This document shows, in pieces, positions 19,488 through 33,131 of a DNA stretch of 64,000 bases (the stretch's first letter is position 1; each line of letters begins with the position of its first letter). The stretch comes from an uncultured Nocardioides sp. (GTDB taxonomy: Bacteria; Actinomycetota; Actinomycetes; Propionibacteriales; Nocardioidaceae). Position numbers and translations under genes: made by a program. The stretch is taken from the NCBI RefSeq assembly GCF_947489365.1, contig NZ_CANLDB010000001.1:62001-126000 (forward strand), given 5' to 3'. Below the pieces are notes generated by a model that saw only the letters and a program-made list of their open reading frames with translations, had not been told where the DNA came from and searched no databases.

Positions 19488-20470
19488 CCCCGAGCTGGTA
19501 CGACGTCCTCGACGTCGCTCCCGACGCCTCCACCGAGGAGATCCGCGCCGCCTGGCGGGCCTCCGTCGCCGACCTCGACCCGACCGACCGCCGCTTCGCG
19601 GTGCTGAACCGGGCGGCCAAGGTCCTGCTCGACCCCGACGCCCGCGCCGCGCACGACGCCGAGCTCGCCGAGCAGGCCGACGCCGAGGACGACCCCGAGG
19701 ACGAGCCCGGGTCCGCGGAGGCAGCGCCGGTCGTCCCGGTCCCGGTGGCCGAGAAGGCCCCGGCGACGAGGGCCCCGGCGAAGAAGACGACCGCGAAGAA
19801 GACGACGGCCAAGAAGACGACGGCCAAGAAGACGACGGCCAAGAAGGCGCCCGCCGAGAAGGCGACGGCGAAGGAGGCCCCGACCGCGAAGGCCGACGGC
19901 CCGAGCCTGGCCAAGGACTCCGACACCGCCCCCGACGCGCCCGCCGAGCACCCGGCGCAGCCGGCGCGCGACGGTCGTTCGCCGCTGTGGGTCGCCCTCG
20001 TGGCCGGCCTGGCCGCCGTCCTGCTCGCGATCGTGACGGTCGCGGCCCTCGTGGGCTCGACGTCCACCGCGCAGCTGGACGAGGACGTCACCGACGCGCA
20101 GGCGGCCGCGGAGCAGGCCATCGAGCCCGTGCTCTCGTACGACGCCACCGACCTCGAGGCCGGCCGGTCGACGGCGCTGTCGTACATGACCGAGGACTTC
20201 GGGAAGGACTACGCCGAGATCTTCGACGGCCTGATCGAGGGCAACGCCCAGGAGATCGGCGCCCAGGTGCAGGCGACGCTGCTGGCCTCGGCCGTCGTCC
20301 GGACCGATCCCGAGGTCGACCGGGTGCAGGTGCTGGTGTTCGTCGACCAGCAGACGACCAACGACCAGCTGGCGACGCCGCGCACCGACAGCAACCAGGT
20401 CACGGTGACGATGCAGCGGGTCGGCGACGAGTGGCTCGTCGACGACCTCGACACCGGTACGGCGGGCTGA
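19484..20470 (+). CDS. Mce-associated protein with J-domain-like N-terminus
   Basis: 328 aa from GTG 19484, which overlaps the previous stop as GTGA; the ORF-track start is upstream in another reading of the Gln-rich tail. Residues ~1-65 resemble a J domain (SWYDVLDVAPDASTEEIRAAWR ... FAVLNRAAKVLLDPDARAAHD), but the HPD tripeptide is replaced (ADLDPTDRR). Lys/Thr/Ala repeats follow (AKKTTAKKTT, a 15-bp DNA repeat), then a Pro/Asp-rich stretch. One membrane helix (LWVALVAGLAAVLLAIVTVAALV) leads to an extracytoplasmic Mce-associated domain ending EWLVDDLDTG. The combination suggests a cytoplasmic adaptor joined to the Mce machinery. Confidence 0.75.
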   Translation: MTPSWYDVLDVAPDASTEEIRAAWRASVADLDPTDRRFAVLNRAAKVLLDPDARAAHDAELAEQADAEDDPEDEPGSAEAAPVVPVPVAEKAPATRAPAKKTTAKKTTAKKTTAKKTTAKKAPAEKATAKEAPTAKADGPSLAKDSDTAPDAPAEHPAQPARDGRSPLWVALVAGLAAVLLAIVTVAALVGSTSTAQLDEDVTDAQAAAEQAIEPVLSYDATDLEAGRSTALSYMTEDFGKDYAEIFDGLIEGNAQEIGAQVQATLLASAVVRTDPEVDRVQVLVFVDQQTTNDQLATPRTDSNQVTVTMQRVGDEWLVDDLDTGTAG

Positions 20471-20472
20471 CC

Positions 20473-20505
20473 GGGCGGGGGGACGGGCACTGCGCGCCCC
20501 CGCCC
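20473..20505 (+). terminator. Terminator of the mce operon
   Basis: Perfect 9-bp stem GGGCGGGGG/CCCCCGCCC with a 15-nt loop, two bases after the last mce-associated gene. It separates that unit from the rpoB promoters. Confidence 0.65.
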
Positions 20506-20521
20506 CGCGCCGCGGAGGTGC

Positions 20522-20610
20522 TTGACCTGGGGCCGCGTGGCGGTCATCATCGTGCAGACGTCGAGTTTCAGCGCCGCTGTCTTGTGGTGCTCTCGATTGC
20601 CATGTACTGT
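20522..20610 (+). promoter_or_regulatory. Two tandem promoters for rpoB
   Basis: Candidate P1 is TTGACC (20522-20527), 17-base spacer, CATCAT (20545-20550). Candidate P2 is TTGTGG (20582-20587), 17-base spacer, TACTGT (20605-20610). The ~100-nt remaining leader to the TTG start carries a GAGGAC ribosome-binding site. Independent rpoB promoters would uncouple polymerase expression from the mce operon. Confidence 0.55.
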
Positions 20611-20712
20611 GACCAGTTGCGTCTGCCCTCAGATGCCTGATCGCCTGTCCGGTGGCTGATCTCGTGGTGGGCAGGGACGCACACACGTTCAGATCAATCC
20701 TGAGGACGGATC

Positions 20713-24180
<3,468 letters not shown>

Positions 24181-24186
24181 CCGGGT

Positions 24187-24215
24187 CCGGCGCGCACCCC
24201 CGCGGTGCGCGCCGG
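24187..24215 (+). other. Intercistronic rpoB-rpoC hairpin
   Basis: Perfect 12-bp stem CCGGCGCGCACC/GGTGCGCGCCGG with a 5-nt loop, beginning 6 bases after the rpoB stop. No T-rich tail follows and rpoC must be expressed, so it is probably an mRNA processing or stability element, or a partial attenuator, rather than a full terminator. Confidence 0.55.
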
Positions 24216-24273
24216 CCCGGCCCCACTTCCCGCTACACCACTTATCTAAGAACGACGAAGGGTTGCAGCCATC

Positions 24274-28152
<3,879 letters not shown>

Positions 28153-28177
28153 GCCCAGCACGACCCAGCACGACCAG

Positions 28178-28213
28178 ACGACCCCCGTCGCCCGTCAGGG
28201 CGGCGGGGGTCGT
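28178..28213 (+). terminator. Terminator of rpoBC
   Basis: 16-bp stem (ACGACCCCCGTCGCCC with its complement, one G-T pair) closed by GTCA, 25 bp after rpoC. It is strong despite lacking a U-run. Confidence 0.85.
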
Positions 28214-28240
28214 CCGCGTCCGGGCCGTCGTGCGCGTCAT

Positions 28241-28281
28241 CGGAGGTGATCGCTGTCTGTGAGCGACAGTGATCGCCTCCG
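28241..28281. terminator. Second long hairpin downstream of rpoC
   Basis: 17-bp stem CGGAGGTGATCGCTGTC/GACAGTGATCGCCTCCG with two G-T pairs and loop TGTGAGC, followed on the plus strand by GTTGTCGTGT. It is either a backup terminator or a structured element. It lies immediately before a REP-like repeat at 28294-28340. Confidence 0.55.
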
Positions 28282-28293
28282 TTGTCGTGTCTG

Positions 28294-28340
28294 GGTCTCG
28301 ACGACGCGGACTCGCTGCGCTCGCCGGCTGCTCGTCCACC
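28294..28340. repeat. REP-like intergenic element, copy A
   Basis: GGTCTCGACGACGCGGACTC...CTGCTCGTCCACC. The same ~47-bp element recurs at 39244-39289 and 59215-59262 and, with a more GC-rich core, at 6472-6524 and 6676-6724. Outer arms are imperfectly inverted (GGTCTCG/CGACC). It is always intergenic. Confidence 0.7.
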
Positions 28341-28395
28341 GGGGCGTCGTGGACGGGCTCTCGACAGCCAGGACGGGCGGTGGTGGGGTGTGCGC

Positions 28396-28665
28396 ATGAG
28401 CGACGGGGAGCAGCAGGTGGCGGACGAGGTCGACGAGGAGGAGGTCCCGACCGACGAGGACGGCAACCAGCTCGCCCCCGACGGCGCGACCGTGGAGGAG
28501 GTCGAGGCCGACCGTGAGGAGCGGCTCGACCCCGACAACCGCCCCGACGGCGCCGAGATCGACAACACCGACCGGACCTTCAACGAGGAGACCGGCATGT
28601 TCGAGGACTCCGAGGGCGCCGACGACGCCGAGCCGGTCTACAGGACGGCCACCGAGGAGGAGTGA
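28396..28665 (+). CDS. Small acidic protein of unknown function
   Basis: 89 aa from ATG 28396; the track version starts upstream in the repeat. It is strongly acidic with almost no hydrophobic core (EVDEEEVPTDEDGNQL, TFNEETGMFEDSEG), so it is likely intrinsically disordered and soluble. Codon phase and Asp/Glu-rich composition resemble real actinobacterial proteins, but I do not recognise a family. It is 67 bp upstream of the flavoprotein and could be co-transcribed or independent. Confidence 0.65.
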   Translation: MSDGEQQVADEVDEEEVPTDEDGNQLAPDGATVEEVEADREERLDPDNRPDGAEIDNTDRTFNEETGMFEDSEGADDAEPVYRTATEEE

Positions 28666-28732
28666 GGAGGGCCCGGCCCGGCCCGCTCGTCGCCGAATGG
28701 GCGCCGGTTGGGGGATTTGAGAGAATCGGGAC

Positions 28733-30007
28733 GTGAGCGACGTGCTGCCCGAGACGACCGACGTGCTGGTCGTGGGCGCCGGCCCCGCGGGGTCGGCGGC
28801 CGCTGCCTGGGCGGCCCGTGCCGGCCTCGACGTGACCCTGACCGACGCGGCGACCTTCCCCCGCGACAAGACCTGCGGCGACGGGCTCACGCCCCGCGCG
28901 GTCGGTGAGCTCGAGGGCCTCGGGCTGGGGGACTGGCTGCGGGCGCGGGTCACCAGCAAGGGCCTGCGCGCCCACGGCTTCGGCCAGACGCTCCACCTGC
29001 CGTGGCCCGGCGGCACCCTCCCCGAGTGGGGCTCCGCGGTCCCGCGGACCGAGCTCGACGACCACCTGCGCACCACCGCCATCAAGGCCGGCGCCCGCGC
29101 CGTCGACGGCGTCCGCGCCCTCGACGTACGACGCGCCGGCGGCCTCGTCACGCACGTCGTGATGGACGACGGGGGCGAGACCCGCGAGGTGGCCTGCCGC
29201 CGCCTCGTCGTCGCGGACGGCGTCCGCTCTCCGCTCGGCAAGAAGCTGGGCCGCGAGTGGCACCGCGAGACCGTGTACGGCGTCGCCGGCCGCGCGTACG
29301 TCGACTCCACCCGCGCGGACGACGAGTGGATCTCGTCCCACCTCGAGCTGCGGGGCACCGAGGACGAGATCCTGTCCGGCTACGGCTGGATCTTCCCCCT
29401 CGGCGCCGCCTCCGGTCCCGACGGCACCGGCGAGGTCAACATCGGCGTCGGCACCCTCGCGACGGCGAAGCGGCCCGCCGAGGTCGCGCTGCGTCCCCTG
29501 ATGCGGCACTACGCGGACCTGCGCCGCGAGGAGTTCGGTCTCGGCAACGAGCTGCGCGCCCCGACGTCGGCGCTGCTGCCCATGGGCGGCGCCGTGTCCG
29601 GGGTCGCCGGTGCCAACTGGGCACTGATCGGGGACGCCGCCGGGTGCGTGAACCCGCTCAACGGCGAGGGCATCGACTACGGGCTGGAGGGCGGTCGCAT
29701 GGTCGCCGACCTCCTGGCCGACGACCCCTCCGGCGTCGCCGACCTCTCGCAGGCCTGGCCCGCGCTGCTGCGCGAGCACTACGGCGAGGCGTTCTCGATC
29801 GCGCGCCGGCTCGCCGGGCTCGTGACCGTGCCCCGCCTGCTCCCGGCCCTCGGCCCCGCCGGGATGCGCTCCGACCTGCTGATGACGCTGGCGCTGCGCT
29901 GGATGGGCAACCTCGTCACCGACGAGGACCGCGACCGCGCCGCCCGCGTGTGGCGCTGGGCCGGCCGCCGCTCGCTGGCGGTCGACGCCCGGCCGCCGTT
30001 CAGCTGA
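28733..30007 (+). CDS. Geranylgeranyl reductase-family FAD oxidoreductase
   Basis: 424 aa from GTG 28733. The Rossmann motif VLVVGAGPAGSAAAAW is at ~12-30, followed by TCGDGLTPRAVGEL and the second FAD motif GDAAGCVNPLNGEGIDYGLEGG near 305. This is the geranylgeranyl reductase/MenJ type, which hydrogenates isoprenoid chains. In M. tuberculosis MenJ (Rv0561c) saturates one menaquinone isoprene unit. A -10-like GAGAAT lies 6 bases before the start, so the mRNA may be leaderless. The acyltransferase gene starts on its stop codon. Menaquinone as substrate is inferred. Confidence 0.85.
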   Translation: MSDVLPETTDVLVVGAGPAGSAAAAWAARAGLDVTLTDAATFPRDKTCGDGLTPRAVGELEGLGLGDWLRARVTSKGLRAHGFGQTLHLPWPGGTLPEWGSAVPRTELDDHLRTTAIKAGARAVDGVRALDVRRAGGLVTHVVMDDGGETREVACRRLVVADGVRSPLGKKLGREWHRETVYGVAGRAYVDSTRADDEWISSHLELRGTEDEILSGYGWIFPLGAASGPDGTGEVNIGVGTLATAKRPAEVALRPLMRHYADLRREEFGLGNELRAPTSALLPMGGAVSGVAGANWALIGDAAGCVNPLNGEGIDYGLEGGRMVADLLADDPSGVADLSQAWPALLREHYGEAFSIARRLAGLVTVPRLLPALGPAGMRSDLLMTLALRWMGNLVTDEDRDRAARVWRWAGRRSLAVDARPPFS

Positions 30008-30828
30008 TGGGCACCGGCCCGCGGCGAGGTCCGCGGGAGCCCGTCCACGACGGGGTGCTGCGGGCAGGCGACCTCGCCCTGCGCGCCTGGGGGGTCCACG
30101 TGCGGACCAGCGGGCTCGAGCACCTGCCGGTCGACGGCCCGGTGATCCTCGCCGCGAACCACGTCTCCTACCCCGACTTCGTGATGCTGCAGAAGGCCGT
30201 GCTGCCCACCGGCCGCCGGGTGCGGTTCCTCTGCCGGGCCGACATCTTCGACGTCCGCGTCGTGGGCGGCCTCATGCGCCGGATGCGACACGTCCCGGTC
30301 GACCGGGCCGCGCCCGCGGCGGCGTACCTCCAGGCGCGTCGCGCGCTGCTGGACGGCGAGACGATCGGGCTGTTCCCGGAGGCCGGCGTCTCGATGTCGT
30401 ACACCGTCCGCCCGCTGATGCGGGGTGCGGCCGCGCTGGCGATCGAGACCGGCGCGCCGCTCGTCCCCGTGTCGACGTGGGGCGGCCAGCGGCTCTGGCG
30501 GGCCCACGCCGGCCCCGACGGCCGGCGCCCCCGGCCGGACCTCCACCGCGGGCACGTCGTCGACGTGGCCGTCGGACCGCCGCTGCGCCCGGAGCCGGGG
30601 GAGGACCCCACCGCGCTGACGATCCGCCTCGGCCGCCGTCTCGCCGAGGGCCTGGCCAGCCTGTGGGACCTGCCGGAGCACCGCACGCCGCCCGGTCCGC
30701 CCGTCCCCTGGCTGCCCGCCCACCTGGGCGGCTCCGCGCCGAGTGCCGCGGCGTCGCTGGGCCGGGAGAACGTCCCGTCGGCCGCCGTCGGTGTCGCCTG
30801 GGGCCCGGGGCACGACCCCCACCGCTGA
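30007..30828 (+). CDS. 1-acyl-sn-glycerol-3-phosphate acyltransferase-like protein
   Basis: 273 aa; ATG 30007 overlaps the preceding TGA (TGATG). The PlsC-type acyltransferase motifs are present: NHVSYPD (HxxxxD catalytic pair) near 50, a Gly-Arg substrate block, FPEAGVS near 122 and a VPVSTWG segment. It probably transfers acyl chains to lysophospholipid or glycerol phosphate at the membrane surface. No clear membrane helix is seen beyond hydrophobic patches. It is coupled to the isoprenoid reductase, suggesting membrane-lipid or quinone metabolism. Confidence 0.8.
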   Translation: MGTGPRRGPREPVHDGVLRAGDLALRAWGVHVRTSGLEHLPVDGPVILAANHVSYPDFVMLQKAVLPTGRRVRFLCRADIFDVRVVGGLMRRMRHVPVDRAAPAAAYLQARRALLDGETIGLFPEAGVSMSYTVRPLMRGAAALAIETGAPLVPVSTWGGQRLWRAHAGPDGRRPRPDLHRGHVVDVAVGPPLRPEPGEDPTALTIRLGRRLAEGLASLWDLPEHRTPPGPPVPWLPAHLGGSAPSAAASLGRENVPSAAVGVAWGPGHDPHR

Positions 30829-30905
30829 GCGAAACGGCAGGTCAGGGCCCCTCCGCCCGGCGGGCCGTGGCGGCGATGTCACACAGGCGGAATTAAGGTC
30901 GAGGG

Positions 30906-31835
30906 ATGGGCGGACTCCCGAGACGACAGCGCGTGGCGGCGTACGCCGTCGTGCTGCGCACGTCCGCCGAACCCGGTGGCGCCACGCCCACCACCAGCAT
31001 CCTGCTGACGCGCCTCGCGCGACGGATCACCCCCGACGAGCTCTGGACCCTGCCCGGCGGCGGTCTCGACCACGGCGAGGACCCCCGCGACGCCGTACGC
31101 CGGGAGATCGTCGAGGAGACCGGCCTCGACGCCGAGGTGGGGGACCGGGCGCGGGTCTACTCCGCCCACCTGCCGCACGCGTGGCGCGACGGCCGCCGCG
31201 TCGACGCGCACGCCCTGCGGATCGTCTACGAGGGATGGGTCGCCCCGGACGCCCCGGCGCCGCGGGTGCTGGAGCGGGACGGCTCCACGATGGACGCCGC
31301 CTGGGTCCCGGTGACACGGGTGCTCGACGGCACCGTCCCGGTCGTGCCGATGGTGCTCGACGCCCTCGCCGACCACGGCCCCGCGCAGCGCCAGCGGGTC
31401 GCGGCGTACGCCGTCGTCGTGCGGGACGGCGCCGTCCTGCTGACCCGCAACTCCGTGCGCGGTCCCCACCCGGGCTCGTGGATGCTGCCCGGCGGCGGGA
31501 TCGACCACGGGGAGGACCCCCGCGCGGCCGTCGTCCGCGAGGTCGGCGAGGAGACGGGCCTGACCTGCGAGGTCGGCGCGATCCTCGACGTCTCGTCGGT
31601 CCACTTCGAGGGCACCGCCCCGACAGGGCGGCAGGAGGACTTCCACGCCGTCCAGCTCGTCTACACCGCCACCGTCACCGGCAGCGCCGGCGACGGACGC
31701 GAGCCCCACCCGACCGAGGTCGGCGGCACCACGGACGCCGCCGCCTGGGTCGCGCTGGCCGACGTCGGCAGCGCGGCGTACCCGGTGCGTCCGCTGGTCA
31801 GCGCTGCCCTGAGGGCTGTCGGCGGCCGCGCGTAG
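30906..31835 (+). CDS. Tandem Nudix hydrolase (two complete domains)
   Basis: 309 aa with two Nudix domains from an internal duplication; each half starts QRVAAYAVV. Box 1 is GGGLDHGEDPRDAVRREIVEETG (~55-80) and box 2 GGGIDHGEDPRAAVVREVGEETG (~197-222). Both keep the REVxEE core that binds Mg and hydrolyses nucleoside diphosphate-X bonds. TAAGGT lies exactly 6 bases before ATG 30906, a leaderless signature. Its stop codon overlaps the -10 box of the next gene. The substrates are unknown. Confidence 0.88.
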   Translation: MGGLPRRQRVAAYAVVLRTSAEPGGATPTTSILLTRLARRITPDELWTLPGGGLDHGEDPRDAVRREIVEETGLDAEVGDRARVYSAHLPHAWRDGRRVDAHALRIVYEGWVAPDAPAPRVLERDGSTMDAAWVPVTRVLDGTVPVVPMVLDALADHGPAQRQRVAAYAVVVRDGAVLLTRNSVRGPHPGSWMLPGGGIDHGEDPRAAVVREVGEETGLTCEVGAILDVSSVHFEGTAPTGRQEDFHAVQLVYTATVTGSAGDGREPHPTEVGGTTDAAAWVALADVGSAAYPVRPLVSAALRAVGGRA

Positions 31836-31844
31836 TCTCGTGGT

Positions 31845-33131
31845 GTGAGCGAGACGGTCTTCACCTACGCGGCCCCCGCCCTGAAGTTCGGCCCCGGGGC
31901 CTCCGACGAGATCTCCCACGACCTCGGCACCTTCGGTGCGAAGCGGGTGCTGCTGGTCACCGACGCGGGCGTCGCCGCCACCGGCCACCCCGCGCGGATC
32001 GCCGACCAGGTCCGGGCGGCCGGCATCGAGGTCGTCGTCTACGACCGCGCCCGGGTCGAGCCCACGGACGGCTCCCTGGCCGAGGCGGTCGCCTTCGGGC
32101 GCGACGCCGGTCCGTTCGACGCGGTCGTGGCCGTCGGGGGTGGGTCCTCGATCGACACCGCGAAGGCCGTCAACCTGCTCACCACCAACCCCGGCGAGCT
32201 CATGGACTACGTCAACGCGCCCGTCGGTGGTGGCCGTGCGCCGACCGAGAAGCTGCTGCCGCTCGTCGCCGTCCCCACCACCACCGGGACGGGCTCGGAG
32301 TCGACCACCGTCTGCATCCTCGACGTCGTCGACCAGCACGTGAAGACCGGCATCAGCCACGTCGCGCTGCGGCCCACCCTCGCGGTCGTCGACCCCGCCC
32401 TGGCGATGACGCAGCCCGCGATGGTCACTGCGGCCTCGGGGATGGACATCCTGTCCCACGCGCTGGAGAGCCTCACCGCCCGCTGGTACGCCGACCTGCC
32501 GGCCAAGCAGGCCCACGAGCGCGTCCCCTACTGCGGCGCGAACCCCGTCGCCGAGATGTGGGCCGAGCGGTCCCTGTCGCTGCTGGCCACCTCCTTCCGC
32601 GAGGCCGTCCGCGACGGCGACGACGCCCACGCCCGCGAGCAGATGTCGATGGCGGCGACCTTCGCCGGCCTCGGGTTCGGCAACGCCGGCGTCCACATCC
32701 CGCACGCCAACGCCTACCCGATCGCCGGCCGAGTCGGGCCGTTCCGGCCCGAGGGCTACCCGGGTGCGGACGCCTCCGGGAAGGGGCTCGTGCCCCACGG
32801 CATGGCCGTCGCGATGACCGTGCCCGCCGCCTTCCGGTTCACCTTCGAGGTCGACCCGCAGCGCCACCTGCGCGCCGCGCGGCTGCTCGACCCGACCGGG
32901 GCGCACGGCTCCGACGCCGACGGGCCCGAGGCGCTCCCGGCCGTCGTCACCGCGCTGATGCGCGACGTGGGGATCCCGAGCGGGCTCGCCGAGATCGGCT
33001 TCGCCGACGCCGACGTGGAGCCGATCGTGGAGGGCACGCTCAAGCAGCAGCGCCTGCTCGCCACCTCGCCCCGCGAGACCACCCCCGAGGACCTGGCGGG
33101 GATCGTGCGCGACTCCCTGGAGAACTGGTGA
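31845..33131 (+). CDS. Hydroxyacid-oxoacid transhydrogenase (iron-type alcohol dehydrogenase family)
   Basis: 428 aa from GTG 31845. It begins with FTYAAPALKFGPGAS, the transhydrogenase (ADHFE1-like) start. The nucleotide-binding GGGSSIDTAKAVNLL motif and the metal site in GMDILSHALES and HIPHANAYP are present. ADHFE1-type enzymes convert 4-hydroxybutyrate plus 2-oxoglutarate into succinate semialdehyde plus D-2-hydroxyglutarate. TAGTCT lies exactly 6 bases before the GTG (leaderless). The stop overlaps the start of the FAD/Fe-S dehydrogenase (GTGA), linking production and oxidation of a D-2-hydroxyacid. Confidence 0.85.
   Translation: MSETVFTYAAPALKFGPGASDEISHDLGTFGAKRVLLVTDAGVAATGHPARIADQVRAAGIEVVVYDRARVEPTDGSLAEAVAFGRDAGPFDAVVAVGGGSSIDTAKAVNLLTTNPGELMDYVNAPVGGGRAPTEKLLPLVAVPTTTGTGSESTTVCILDVVDQHVKTGISHVALRPTLAVVDPALAMTQPAMVTAASGMDILSHALESLTARWYADLPAKQAHERVPYCGANPVAEMWAERSLSLLATSFREAVRDGDDAHAREQMSMAATFAGLGFGNAGVHIPHANAYPIAGRVGPFRPEGYPGADASGKGLVPHGMAVAMTVPAAFRFTFEVDPQRHLRAARLLDPTGAHGSDADGPEALPAVVTALMRDVGIPSGLAEIGFADADVEPIVEGTLKQQRLLATSPRETTPEDLAGIVRDSLENW

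Noticed and set aside
30743-33127. N-terminal extension of the FAD/Fe-S ORF to a 1740-aa protein
   Set aside because: The extension is an alternate frame of the Nudix and transhydrogenase genes. The GTGA overlap at 33128 and the FAD domain position fix the true start.
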